Assembly (NCBI RefSeq): GCF_000276665.1
Contig: NW_004955484.1
Location: 4,224,677-4,288,676, forward strand
Origin: Chinchilla lanigera
Lineage: Eukaryota > Chordata > Mammalia > Rodentia > Chinchillidae
Reading direction: 5' to 3'
Length of the DNA: 64,000 nt
Below the pieces are notes generated by a model. The model had not been told where the DNA came from. It saw only the letters and a list, made by a program, of their open reading frames with translations, and searched no databases. A program made the translations under genes and the position numbers. Shown here one piece after another: positions 1 to 10,699 of the stretch. Position 1 is the first letter of the stretch; each line of letters starts with the position of its first letter.

Positions 1-120
1 CTGGGCGCAAGGCGCGGGGGGCTCTCTCTTCTCTCTTTCTCTCTTCTCTCTTTCTTCTCTTCTTTCTTCTCTCTTCTCTCTTCTCTCTCTCTCCCTTCCT
101 CCCCTGCACTTTCAATCTTT
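1..120 (+). repeat. Polypyrimidine (CT)n-rich tract
   Basis: After CTGGGCGCAAGGCGCGGGGG, CTCTCTCTTCTCTC-type sequence continues to a T run at 117-126. Low complexity. Confidence 0.9.
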
Positions 121-878
121 TTTTTCTTTCCTGGATCATTTCTATAGTGAATAACCCATGACTTCCTGGATCATTTTTTAAAAACACTTCTAAAAATCTT
201 TTAAAAACATCCTCTTGATCCTATTTCCCCTTCCACCAAATCCCTACCTCTCCTCCCCTTAAACTATATGACAGCTGGTCACCCTCTCTATCTCCAATTC
301 CTTTCCTCTTGTCAGAATTTTATATTCACTGCTCTACAAATATCTTCCTGTCAAGGTCATTGATGATATCAGTAGTCCATAGACAATATGCAATCTGTCT
401 CTTGAAGATTGAAGTCCTAATCTTTTGAAGCTCTGGACACAGTTGATTATTCCTTTATCCTTGAAATGCTTTCCTTGCTTTCTAAGACACCACACTGTCC
501 TGGCTTTCCTTCTCGCTTGCTGGTGACCCCTTGGTTTCTTTTGTTCTCTTCCCCCTCTTCTCACTCTTCCAGAGCACTCTCACCCAGCTCGTGGCTCTAC
601 CTACCACTTCCATGTTAGTGACGCTAAAGTGTACATCTCCAGCCTAAAATCTGCATAAACAGACACAACTGTCTGCTCAATATTCCCACACGGATGTCCA
701 ACAGGCATCTTGAACTTGACATGTCCAAAATTAGACTCCTGATTTCCACCCCAAAACCTGATTTTTCCCATTTCACAAAATGGCAACCATGTTTTTGAGT
801 CAACCTTAGCTCTTCTCTTACATCCCTACGTCTGACCCATCTGTGAATTTTTTACTCTATCCTCAAAATATGTTTTAA

Positions 879-1062
879 ACTGGCTGTGGTGGCACACAAT
901 TATAATCATAGCACTCCCAAAGTCTGTAACAAGAGGATCACAAGTTGAAGCTCAGTCTGGGCAACTTGAAGACTTACCAAAACCCTGTCTCAAAAACTTT
1001 AAAAAGGGTGGGGTATGTAGCCCAGTGTGAAAGCCCTGGATTCAATCCCCAGTACCCAGTAC
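879..1062 (+). mobile_element. B1-dID dimeric SINE
   Basis: A diverged B1 half (CTGGCTGTGGTGGCACAC) ends CCCTGTCTC. An A-rich linker follows, then an ID half (GGGTATGTAGCCCAGTG, then TTCAATCCCCAGTACC). Confidence 0.8.
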
Positions 1063-1899
1063 GTGTTTGAATAGGTATTTTAGGATCCACAAGCTTCATT
1101 GTTACCACCCTGATTCAATCCACCTTCATCTCTTCCTTGGCCTCCTAACTGATCTCCTATGTTCTATTCTCGATCCTCTTATGGCTTATTACCCTCATAG
1201 TACCCAAACAATTCTTTACAATACAAATCATTCCTGAACTCGCCCTCCCAGAGTTTCCCATTTCACCTTAAAGAGGGCCAAACTCCCACTAATAATGATT
1301 AATGCATTCCTACATGATTTGTCCCACCTGGCCCGTTATTACCCCTCAGTGTAAAATCTGACTAATCACATTGCTCTTCCTGTGATCCCTGCCTTAGCAA
1401 CTGTGTGCCTGCTGTTCCTTTTATTTGGAAATGATTTTTCTTCAGATATTTTCTTAGAGTTTTTCCTCATTTCCTTCATCTCTTCACTCTAAATGTTACT
1501 TCTCTTGAGCCCTCTGTATGTTAGCTAAAATCAAATGATCAATATAATCAACTTAAAGGAGGCGAAGTTTATTTTTGGCATATGGTTTTAGAGGGTTGTC
1601 CATGGTTGACTGGCTCCAAGGCAGGAACAGTGGTGGAGAAACCTGTCAGAAGAAAGCTTCCCATATCATAGCACCCAGAAAACAGACTATGGAAGCAGTG
1701 CTAGAGTGAAAATGACCAGATATAGAACCTAAGGTCATACCTCCATGACACACCCAGACACTCCCTAAGTGGCACACAAGCCAAACAAGTTGATGATCCA
1801 GTTAAACTGTCACACCCTCCATCTGAAATTACAGTCCACACACCCAGTTGTCATAGGTCTATCTTTTCATTTTCTTCTGCCACACTTAGCATAATCTGA

Positions 1900-2050
1900 T
1901 AGACTATATAGTTTGTTTCTCCTCTAACCAATAGAATGCAAGCTTCAAAAAGGCAGAGAATTAAATCTGGTTTTATTCCCTATTGCTCCAGTACCCAGAG
2001 CAGATCTAGTATGTAATACGTACCCAACAAACATTTTTGGACTTTATTGC
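1900..2050 (+). mobile_element. L2 LINE 3' end, diverged
   Basis: AGAATGCAAGCTTCAAAAAG, CTATTGCTCCAGTACCCAG, TAATACGTACCCAACAAAC resembles the same L2 3' end as at 30.1 kb. Confidence 0.6.
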
Positions 2051-2340
2051 ATGAAGAAGATTGTGATGGAGGGTAGAGAGACACCAGCTCTTATCAAGCT
2101 CTGAAAGGTATGCCAAGGAATCTGTTCCTTGTCTATAATGAGCACCACTGCAGGGTTTGCATCAGGAAATGCGGAGAGATTGCTCTAACGAGCTGCTGTG
2201 GAGTGAAGACTAGAAGGAATGAGCAAATATAGTAATTAAGGGAGTGGTAGCATAAATTTAGTCAAGAAAAATTGAAAGTCTAAGAAAAATTGAAAGTCTG
2301 AGAAAAAACAGTATCCATTCATATAAAGAGAAGGTGAACA

Positions 2341-2477
2341 ACCAGGCATGGTGGCACATGCCTGTAATCCCAGCACACAGGAGGCTGAGGCAGGAGGATT
2401 GCCATGAGTTTGAGGCCAGCCTGGTCTATATAATGCATTCAAGACCAGCCTGAACTACACATTGAGACCCTGTCTTA
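2341..2477 (+). mobile_element. B1 SINE
   Basis: ACCAGGCATGGTGGCACATG start and a duplicated CCAGCCTG unit, ending GACCCTGTCTTA. It runs into a GATA microsatellite that replaces its A tail. Confidence 0.92.
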
Positions 2478-2492
2478 GATAGATAGACAGAC

Positions 2493-2547
<55 letters not shown>
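2477..2547 (+). repeat. (GATA)n microsatellite
   Basis: About 17 tetranucleotide units, with one GACA variant near the start. It follows a B1. Confidence 0.97.
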
Positions 2548-2937
2548 AAGTGGGCAAATTTGATAGCTATTTAGGTATAGAATTCATAAGCCTTAGTAAT
2601 TAATATGATCTGGCTACTAATGGCCCACTGATATTTCCCTCATATTTCACCACCAGAGACTCCTGCACTGGGCAATCATGGATCATCTGATACGACCTCT
2701 AGCAATTTTTCAAACCCTAGAGTAACAGTTCTAGGACTTGATTCTAGACAGGACAACTACTACCTAGCAATGTCAAGCTCCTGATCAACCAAAGATATAC
2801 AAGGATGCCTGGGCCCTACTAGGAAATTGTGGGGAGCCACATCAGGCTGCTATCATTGTTTAATATCATTGAAAGCTCTAAAAAGTTCATCATCACTGCT
2901 CTATGCACTGTTAAAAGACCTCAAGGAAGCAACAACT

Positions 2938-3065
2938 AGCCAGTTGCAATGCCATATAACTGTAAGTCCAGCTATCTATGAGGCTGAGGCAGGAGGATTG
3001 CAAGTTCAAGGTCAGTTTGGACAAGACTTTGCCTCAAAATTTTTAAAAATGAAATGAAAAATAAA
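2938..3065 (+). mobile_element. Diverged B1 SINE
   Basis: TGAGGCTGAGGCAGGAGGAT and TTGCCTCAAAATTTTTAAAA mark a worn B1 monomer. Confidence 0.7.
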
Positions 3066-3532
3066 ACATTTGCTGTATTCCATGTGTCTTTGGGACCTGT
3101 CAGTTGTGGCAGCCTCCCTTCCTAGCCATGGAAGAGGATTTTCTTGTTTATTGACAAAGCTGTCACCATTTAATTGGTTTCAGATTCTGACTTGCACAAG
3201 TAACATTCTTCGCTGTCTCAAACCTGGAGGAAGCCAGCTTATTGGGCAAACTGTTCTAATGAATGTTCCAACGTTTCTAGGGAGCGGAACTCATTGCTGA
3301 TGCCTAATGGAAAACAGGGCAAGATAATCAAGAAAACCAAAATGATAAAGGGTGAAGTCTTACGCAGCATGTTCCAGTGGGTCACCAAACTTAGTGGGGA
3401 AGTGGGTATTTTGAATAATCGAGAAACTACTGAGGCAGTATTTTGAATATATGTCTGAATTATTTAAATTAGTATTTAAGGTACTTCCTTGATATAATTG
3501 AATAAAATGCTTTATTTATGTGGGAAAAAAAG
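3066..3532 (+). pseudogene. Possible processed pseudogene, parent not recognised
   Basis: A 76-codon open frame (3,070-3,300) includes ILRCLKPGGSQLIG. It is followed by AT-rich UTR-like sequence with AATAAA (about 3,502) and a short A-run at 3,524. I cannot name a parent gene. An ID relic follows directly. It could equally be ordinary repeat-derived sequence. Confidence 0.25.
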
Positions 3533-3595
3533 TGTGCTGTAGATGTAGCTCAGTGGTAAAATGAGGCCTTGGATTCAATCCCCAATATGAGGGAA
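3533..3595 (+). mobile_element. ID SINE, diverged
   Basis: GATGTAGCTCAGTGGTAAAA, then GATTCAATCCCCAATA, short and missing part of its middle. Confidence 0.75.
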
Positions 3596-4752
3596 ACAGG
3601 GGAGAAGGGGAAGGAGAGATGGAGGGAGGGGAAAAGAAAGGAAAGAAAGCAGTAATAAGACAAATAAAACCATTTCAAGACCAGCCTGGGCTACACATCA
3701 AGACCTATTCCTCTTCCTTAATCCTGACCTACTCAACAATCCAACTTGTTTTCCCACTGTTGAAACAAATACTCGAACACAGCTACAAGGGCCATCCTAT
3801 TACATGGGATTCCTACACAGGTGTCCAGCCCCATTACCAGCTCAAAGAAGCAGATTCTACTTAAAGCAATTATCCATTTCTTAGCAGGATATATAGTGAC
3901 AAGGTTCGCTTCCTGGTTTGCAGAAACTTCTTGAGAAGACACTTCTTTGCTCCCCATGATTCAAAAGCCAAAAAATACAGACGTGTAGCCAAGACAGAAA
4001 TATCGAGGTCCTCAATAGTCTATCATCTAGACACGCCCACTTGGCAATGAATACCTCAGTCAGGCCAGACACCAGGCTTTGGTAAACACAGTAGGACTGG
4101 TGACCAAGGTAGGGAGTTTCATATGATTCAATACTTTCAGGCCTTCTACGTTATAGGTTGATGCGTACTGAATAAAAGGAGGAATGCTGAAGTCCCCACA
4201 TGAAAAGGAACTCAAAGAAAACCTCACTATTCTTTTAGCATCACTGTAGTCAAGAAAGACATGTACCCAAGTAGAGAAATGAAAAGACTCCAGTCTCAGC
4301 ACACAAGGGGTGATGGTCTGGGTAAAGGCAGCAGGAGTGCATGGTGTAACCAGAATATTGCTCAGAAATTGACCCCTGAGTAATCAGAAATAGAACGGTG
4401 GCTGGCTTGCTGTGTGTGGAGGGGGTTCTTCCCCATTTAAGGAGGACTCCAAATGTGTCAAAATCCAAAGTGTGGGATAGAGCCTGCAGGCCTGGGCAAC
4501 AGTGATCCTGGAGAGATGACTGTCTTCACACTATGCTTTGAGAGGTGTCTGAAGTACACATGGCATTTTATAAAGATTCTTAAAACTCTTTGCATTTGGA
4601 TACAACTTTCTGTTTGTATAAGAGCAAATGTACATTTTTCCAGAGATCATGTCTATATCTTTCATCAGATTTTCCTGAAACTTAAACAGAAAGAGATTGG
4701 ATCTCTAGAAGCATTAAAGTACTATCCAATACGACACCACAAGAGTTCAGTG

Positions 4753-4846
4753 ATAGGGGTGGAAATATAGCTCAGTGGCACACAGCACCTGCCTGACAAG
4801 CACGAGGTCAGGAGTTCGATTCCCAGTACCAAAAAAAAAAAAAAAA
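4753..4846 (+). mobile_element. ID SINE
   Basis: GGAAATATAGCTCAGTGGCA, CACCTGCCTGACAAGCACGA, TTCGATTCCCAGTACC and a 16-base A tail. It truncates the Tigger relic to its right. Confidence 0.93.
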
Positions 4847-5655
4847 GTTCATATCATACCATCCTCTACGGGCTTTGCATTCATCACCTGTTGCACCTGT
4901 AGAAGGGTTTCTTACAGTTAATCACCACGCAGTTTCCTGGCTTTTTCACAGATCATAGCTTCACGAACACCATCACCTGCCACTATTTCTCATTCAACCA
5001 CACTGACAAAGGTTTTTCCACTTCTCCCAGCACTTGTGTCCTCTGCTTGCTTAATATCACTTCTCCTTTTGCCACATCAGCTCCTTTGATGTCATCTTTA
5101 TTCTTCAAAATAGCCGAGATTGTTGACTTTGCCATCTTCTACTCAAAGGACAGATCAGTCGCATGAACACCACGCTCATGCTTTTCTACAATTTCCTCCT
5201 CAAATTCAGTGGTTATCTCCTCCAAAACCTTCTTGCCATTCTTGCTCTGCGCATTCTGGTTACCTTCATTACTGCTCTGCACATCCTTGTCACTTTTATT
5301 ACCACTCTGCACTTTCTTTTTACCACCACGTTTACTCAGCACCTTCTTTGGAGCCACGCTGGATTGAACAATACCTTACAGAACCGCGAGGGCTATAAAG
5401 CACACAATAAAGCTTCGCAACAAGTGTGCACAGGTCTGTCTGTGACCACAATCTCAACTAGAGGAAGCCGCCATCACGGGTCAGAGCAGGGAAGATGGCC
5501 ACACCTGGGTTCATGTGGGGAAGATGGCCATGGTAATGTTCATCACTCTATGCGGAGTTCGCAAACAAAAGCAAAATTTTGCTGAACACTTCTGCTCACA
5601 AACCAAATTGTTCGTGAACAAAGCCTTCATGAACCAAGGCGTCACTGCACATAAC
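4847..5655 (-). mobile_element. Tigger-type (pogo/Tc1-mariner) DNA transposon relic with transposase N-terminus
   Basis: A minus-strand frame from 5357 to 5139 begins MAPKKVLSKRGGKKK. It continues past an in-frame stop into AKSTISAILKNKDDIKGADVAKG and VLGEVEKPLSVWLNEK. This is the CENP-B-type helix-turn-helix and the start of the second DNA-binding lobe of Tigger transposases. The right end (about 5,585-5,655) reads like a Tigger terminal repeat beginning CAGTGACGCCTTGG on the minus strand. The catalytic DDE domain is absent. The left side is cut by an ID SINE at 4,753-4,846. Confidence 0.7.
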
Positions 5656-5991
5656 ACTCACCACAGAGACTGCTATTGGACAGTGCTGCCGTAGACCAGT
5701 GGTGTTTTCTCTGTGGAATTCCCATGGAAAGGGCTAGCACTGCCAGCATTCAAATGTCTTTCCAGTGCTGTAGAATACTGTAGACCACTAGAGGTCCACT
5801 CTCTGAGCATGCTGCTCAGCACCATATACTAGTGACCAGAGGATGCTTTCTGTTGTTACTTGGCATTCTAGCAGCACACATTTCTGTCAAAGAAGAGATA
5901 GTAGGTGGTCTGAATTACTTAGGGATTATGGTGTATTTGAGTGACCCTATATTTGGGGAGACTTCGAGGACCACATTAGAAAGGCTACATT

Positions 5992-6068
5992 GGGCTGGGG
6001 GTGTAGCTCAGTGGTAGAGTGCTTGCCTAGCATGTGTGAGGCCCTGAGTTCAATCCCCAACACTGCAG
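5992..6068 (+). mobile_element. ID SINE
   Basis: GGGCTGGGGGTGTAGCTCAG, AGTGCTTGCCTAGCATGTG, then TTCAATCCCCAACAC. This is the older ID form with CTTGCCTAGCATG. Confidence 0.93.
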
Positions 6069-6212
6069 GGAGGGAGGAGTGGACTGCATTTAAACTATAA
6101 GGGTCCAGGTGACAGAAAAAGATGTCATTGCTCTCTTTCTCCTCTTCCTACACGGTCAATGGACTCCTCCCCATGAGATGAGCAAGAGTTAGGCATTGCA
6201 AGGGGGCACTGG

Positions 6213-6345
6213 AAGCCAGGCATGGTGGTACACGCCTGTAATCCTAGTACTCAGGAAGCTGTGACAGGAGAACTGCCACAAGTTCAAGGCTAGCCTAAAC
6301 TACATAGTAAGAGCCTGTCTCAAAAAGCCAAAACAAAAACAGAAA
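6213..6345 (+). mobile_element. B1 SINE
   Basis: GCCAGGCATGGTGGTACACG start, ending GAGCCTGTCTCAAAAAGCC. Confidence 0.9.
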
Positions 6346-6544
6346 GGATGGTACTGGGAATGTGGGCAGATCTTTACTCTTCATGAATATTAAAGTTACA
6401 TTTACACAGCAATGGAAAGAATTCTGCACTGCATTTTTGACTATTCTTGGGAACAGAGAGCAAGGAATAGACACAATGCCTCTGGTCCATGACAATGAAG
6501 TAGCTTTGCCTGATGAATGAGCCTGGGCTTTGAATTCAGGCCTG

Positions 6545-6665
6545 AGGTTGAGGTCAGATGTTGTCACTTATCAGCCATGCAAAAGTGGGCACATTATTAC
6601 CTTCTCCAGGCTCTAGTCTGCTATCTGGAAAATATAGAACTTTTCTCCTAGTACAAAGACTGAAT
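6545..6665 (+). mobile_element. MIR SINE relic
   Basis: The order AGTGGGCACATTATTACCTT then CTCTAGTCTGCTATCTGGAA resembles the core and 3' half of MIR. Diverged. Confidence 0.4.
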
Positions 6666-6824
6666 ACAGATAACCTAGATGATTATACACAGTACTGCCT
6701 TCCAGCGAACTCTGATGAATCAATAGCTATAATTATCTTCTTTCATAGTCTTCATGCTCCATAACCCCTTCCTGGGAATGACCTCTGTTCTGAACAGCTT
6801 CACATTTCAAGTAGTGTGAATATT

Positions 6825-7200
6825 CATTTATTTTTAAAATATATTTCATTTTTAACTGACACATGATAACAGTGTATATTTATGGGGTACGTTGGACAGT
6901 GCATGGATACAATGTATGATGGTCAAAGTAAGTGACATTTACCACCTCAGACATACATAATCTCATAAAAATCTTCTCTAACAGCCATCTCATAATGTTC
7001 AATTAACTGTTGTCAACCAAAGGTATCTTATTCTAACGCTGTTGGAAACTAGTACATATTCCTTTTCTCCAGCTACACCCCTGTACCCACTAGCCATCTT
7101 CTCTACCTCTCCTCTTATACTCTTCCCAGGCTCTGCTAACCACCATTCTTTGAAATAAAATTTCTTAGCTTCTACACTTACGTGAGAATATCTAGTTAAA
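6825..7200 (+). mobile_element. Old L1 (L1M-type) fragment
   Basis: Text such as TGACACATGATAACAGTG, TATTTATGGGGTACG and GCTCTGCTAACCACCATTC follows the consensus of old mammalian L1 sequence. Diverged, no frame kept. Confidence 0.6.
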
Positions 7201-7217
7201 TATTTTGTCTTTTCTTT

Positions 7218-7305
7218 TTGAACCCCTAGGCTCCAGTGATCCTCTTGCCTCAGCCTCCAGAGTAGCTGAGACCATAGGTACATGCCATTTTGCCCAGTAA
7301 AATAC
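7218..7305 (-). mobile_element. B1-like relic
   Basis: CTCTTGCCTCAGCCTCCAGA then GTAGCTGAGACCATAGGTAC is a worn reverse B1, just left of the RPL17 pseudogene. Confidence 0.6.
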
Positions 7306-7344
7306 TTTTTTTTAACTTTTATTTGCATTTACTTTATGCTTAAT

Positions 7345-7879
7345 TTATTCCCAGGCCATAAGTTCTTGTGTCTTCAGTTTCTTCTGGGATAGCTTATTCT
7401 TCTGTGCAACTTCCTCCTCTGGCTCAGGAACAATTTGCTCCTTTTCAGTAAGGATTATCTCGTGTGGCAGGGGAGCTTGTGTATGGGTGAATCCAGCCAT
7501 GAGCTCTGTGGTATGGTGGCACATCTTGGGTGCTTAGTTCACCTGGATATATTCAATGACCAGAGAATTTATGTTGAAATCCTCAAGTTCAGCGTTACTC
7601 TCTGCATTTTTAAGCATGTATAGCAAAACTTCAGCACTGTTTTTGGGCCACTGACCCTATATCCAGCCTCAGTGTTCGGCCTGGGCACAGCTACCAACTC
7701 CACCATTGTAACGCCAGAATGGCACACATCGCTTCTTTAAAGTGACATTCTTTAAAGGCTATGCACACCATTGATGGCCTGGGCAGTTCACAAATGTGCT
7801 TAAAGTAAACACAAAGATTTGAGCCCCTTGATTTGCACGATTTTGTGGAGTTTTCTGGGTCAAGAGAGAAGCAAACCAT
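7345..7879 (-). pseudogene. RPL17: Processed pseudogene of ribosomal protein L17
   Basis: The minus strand matches RPL17 from start to stop without introns. It opens with [18 protein letters not shown], the middle carries [17 protein letters not shown] sequence, and it ends ELMAWE before TAA at 7347-7345. The real gene encodes 184 aa (555 nt with stop); this copy is about 20 nt shorter. It carries in-frame stops (for example after the IQVN-like segment) and frameshifts, so it is dead. It arose by L1-mediated retrocopying of mRNA. A degraded B1-like segment lies just to its left. Confidence 0.9.
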
Positions 7880-7933
7880 TTTCACAGGTCACCTCAGACT
7901 GCCTACTTAGGAAGAGTCAAATACCTATTTCTT

Positions 7934-8033
7934 GGGGCTGGGGGTTTAGCTCAGCGGCAAAAGCACCTGCCTGGCACGCGCAAGGTCGTGAGTTCGGTTC
8001 CCGGTACTGGAGAAAAACCAAAAAAAAAAAAAA
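7934..8033 (+). mobile_element. ID SINE with 15-base target duplication
   Basis: GGGGCTGGGGGTTTAGCTCA, CACCTGCCTGGCACGCGC, TTCGGTTCCCGGTACTGG, then an A tail. AAATACCTATTTCTT repeats at 7,919-7,933 and 8,034-8,048. CpG-rich, close to what a young copy would look like. Confidence 0.95.
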
Positions 8034-8319
8034 AAATACCTATTTCTTATTGGCCACTTTGAGGTCAGCCTTTCGAAAGGGGCTTCCTGTGCAATTGCTT
8101 TATGAGTCATAAACTAAAGAAAATGGAATGTGTGGTGTAACATGCAAGGAGGTAGATGGATAACCAGTTTATGCAAGGATTCAATCTCTTATATTCATTA
8201 AGAGCACGTAGTCATGTGTGCTGTGTGTAACAGGGAACACTGGAAACAATATTAGAAATTGAACTATTAGAAATATTTCTAATATTCAATATTATGAATC
8301 TTTCCAAAAAAACATCTCC

Positions 8320-8396
8320 AGGGCTGGGAGTGTAGCTCAGTGGTAGAGTGCTTGCCTAGCATGAACAAGGCCCTGAGTTCAATTCCCAGTACCACA
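8320..8396 (+). mobile_element. ID SINE
   Basis: GGGCTGGGAGTGTAGCTCAG, AGTGCTTGCCTAGCATGAAC, TTCAATTCCCAGTACC. A CA-repeat follows in place of the A tail. Confidence 0.93.
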
Positions 8397-8433
8397 CATA
8401 CACACACACACACACACATACACACACACACAC
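8394..8433 (+). repeat. (CA)n microsatellite
   Basis: About 18 CA units with two CATA interruptions, grown from the tail of an ID element. Confidence 0.95.
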
Positions 8434-8585
8434 AAATCTGCCAAAGGAATTAGCTGACATGGATAAGTGCTTATGATCTATCCAGAAGTGAAAAAGCCCA
8501 AAGGCAACCATGTCCTATGTCCCAGCACCCTCAAGACATACTGAAGTGGACAAGAACCACCATGTAATCAAGAACGTGCAGTCAC

Positions 8586-8773
8586 TGCTGGGCATGGTGG
8601 TGCACACCTGCAATCCCAGCTACTTGGGAGGCTGAGAAAAGAAGATTGAAAATTTGAGGCTAGCCTGGACGACTTAGTGAGGCCCTCTACCTCTTTCTCA
8701 AAATAATTCTTAAAGGGCTGGGAGTGTAGGTTAGTGGCAGAGCACTTCCCTGGGTTCAACTCCCAGTACCGCA
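8586..8773 (+). mobile_element. B1-dID dimeric SINE
   Basis: The B1 half begins GCTGGGCATGGTGGTGCACA. The ID half begins GGGCTGGGAGTGTAGGTTAG and ends TTCAACTCCCAGTACC. The ID half lacks the CTAGCATG stretch. Confidence 0.85.
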
Positions 8774-9202
8774 GAGAAAAAATGAAAGCAAGAGAGGAAG
8801 GAAGGAAAAAGAGTTCAGTCAGAACTATGAATAATTCCAAAATTGATTAATTAGATATATCACATGCAGCAGGAGGACAGTCTCACACAGAACATTATAT
8901 AACAATAAAAACTAGCAAAAATCATAACACTATAAAACAATATGATGAATCTTAAAAGAATATTGTGAATGGAAAAAAAGACAGCTCAGAAGAATACGTA
9001 TGGCACAAAAGGTCAAAATGAGGAAAACTCAACTATACTAAGGTGATAACTATATGCAAAAGCAAGGACTTGCTTACCATGGAAGCAGCCCCCTGAATAA
9101 TGGGGGGAGGTTGTGAGTGAAGGGGTGTGGGAAGGGTTTGGTTGTGAGTTTTTGTTTTTGTTTTTATTTAAGCAGTAGTTCCTTTATTTACATTGTATTT
9201 TC

Positions 9203-9325
9203 TTATTGTGTTATAAAGACAGAATCTTGTTAAATTTCCCAGGCTGAGTTTGAACTTGAAACCCTACTACCTTAGCCTCCCAGAGTGCTGGGATTACAGG
9301 TGTGTGCCACTACACCCAAGTAAAT
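9203..9325 (-). mobile_element. B1 SINE
   Basis: Reverse B1 ending CCCAGAGTGCTGGGATTACA then GGTGTGTGCCACTACACCC. Confidence 0.8.
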
Positions 9326-9445
9326 TGTACCTTTATGCCTTAATTGTATTTCATAATTTAAACTATCTTAAAGCAAATCCAAATGGAAAACAAGTACAGA
9401 ACTGTTTTCAGTGTGACTTCAAATTATATAGAGTTCTACATGCAT

Positions 9446-9535
9446 GGGGAGCTGGGGATATAACTCAGCGGCATAAGCACCTGCCTGGCAAGCACAAGGT
9501 CCTAAGTTTGATTCCTGGTACAAAAAAAAGGAAAA
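9446..9535 (+). mobile_element. ID SINE
   Basis: GAGCTGGGGATATAACTCAG, CACCTGCCTGGCAAGCACAA, TTTGATTCCTGGTAC, A tail. TACATGCATG occurs on both sides. Confidence 0.93.
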
Positions 9536-9688
9536 AACAAAGATACATGCATGAGGAAACTGATCAATAGTGATATTCTCTGGGCAGTAACATGTACAGG
9601 GATTTATACTTCTTTGGTTGTATATATTTTATCTTTCCAATTTTTTATATCTAACAGATATGACTTTTAAAATAAGAATAGAAGCAAA

Positions 9689-9776
9689 GGGCCGGGGATA
9701 TAGTTCAGCAGCACAGCACCTGCCTGGCAAATGTGAGGTCATGAGTTTGATTCCCGGTATCAAAAAAAAAAAAAAA
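9689..9776 (+). mobile_element. ID SINE
   Basis: GGCCGGGGATATAGTTCAGC, CACCTGCCTGGCAAATGTGA, TTTGATTCCCGGTATC and 15 A. AAGAATAGAAGCA flanks it on both sides. Confidence 0.94.
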
Positions 9777-10196
9777 AGAATAGAAGCAGAACTACCAGCT
9801 GCCTATTTCTGGATCTTCAATTTACATCTCTACAAAACAGAGTTGCTTGGAGGAAAAGAAATTTCTCTGTGCCAGAAAGAACCAGGAAGGAAGGAAGACA
9901 CACACAATTGAAATCAATAGTGGGCAACCGCCACAGGTTCTTGTCATTTGTGCAATGATAAGGCCCTAGGGCAACCAGCCAGCTCCTTCCCCAGAAGGTC
10001 CCAGAAATCACCCAGTGCCTGCCTGCTCTCTCTTCCGAAGCCTGGGAAAGGTGTCAACAGCAGAGTAAGAAAAAGAGGTATGATTATTGAACAATAACTA
10101 TCACTTTTAAATTCTTTTTGTCATAATATTGTGTTAAGGGTTTTGTGTGCATGAATCCTAAAGTTCATAACAGTACTATAAGGTAGATATTGTCAG

Positions 10197-10385
10197 ATGG
10201 ACAAATGCTTATAGTCTCAGGATTCTGGGAGGCTGAGGCAGGAGAACCAAAAGTTCAAGCCCAGCCTGGCAACTTAGCCAGAGCCTGTCTCAAATTTTAA
10301 TTTCTTTTTTTAAAGCTGGGGATATAAATTAGTGCAAAAGCCCTGAGTTAAGTCAATCCCCAGAACTGAAAAACAAAAGATATTT
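10197..10385 (+). mobile_element. B1-dID dimeric SINE
   Basis: The B1 half has GGGAGGCTGAGGCAGGAGAA and ends CCTGTCTCAAATTTTAATTT. The ID half begins AGCTGGGGATATAAATTAGT and ends CAATCCCCAGAACTG. Confidence 0.82.
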
Positions 10386-10394
10386 TTCACCCTT

Positions 10395-10605
10395 GTTTTA
10401 CATTAATAATAATCTAGCACTCAGTGAAGTAGAATGACTCACCCAGATGTATGACGTGAAAGTCTCTGGCTTCTATACTCCATCACAATTTACAGTTACA
10501 CACGTGCATCTGTTGTTTTAGTCTCATGACAACCAGGTAGAGTAGCTCAGAGTAGGCATTTTATTTCCCCTAGGGCACACGGCTAGTAAGACATTATCAC
10601 CTTCA
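10395..10605. mobile_element. MIR relic(s)
   Basis: TGAAGTAGAATGACTCACCC and TTATTTCCCCTAGGGCACAC resemble the MIR core (lymph of gag-type 'aagtgacttgccca' text). Orientation and boundaries are unsure. Confidence 0.35.
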
Positions 10606-10699
10606 AAGACAACATTTCTTTTTTTCCTTAAGGAAGAAATTTTCCCCTTTACTCCGCCCAAACACCAGTACACATGTCCTCCCAGAACATATTTATTAC

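Noticed and set aside
3733..4468. Chain of minus-strand frames (MLRLESFHFSTWVHVFLDYS and neighbours) that look protein-like
   Set aside because: Could be an unidentified retrocopy, but I could not match it to any family, and frames break several times. Left unassigned.
5992..6068. tRNA gene (A and B box present)
   Set aside because: The A/B-box sequence belongs to an ID SINE derived from tRNA-Ala. There is no intact cloverleaf, and similar copies occur throughout the window.
8400..8433. Possible CRISPR-like or regulatory periodicity
   Set aside because: It is a plain CA microsatellite growing from an ID tail.
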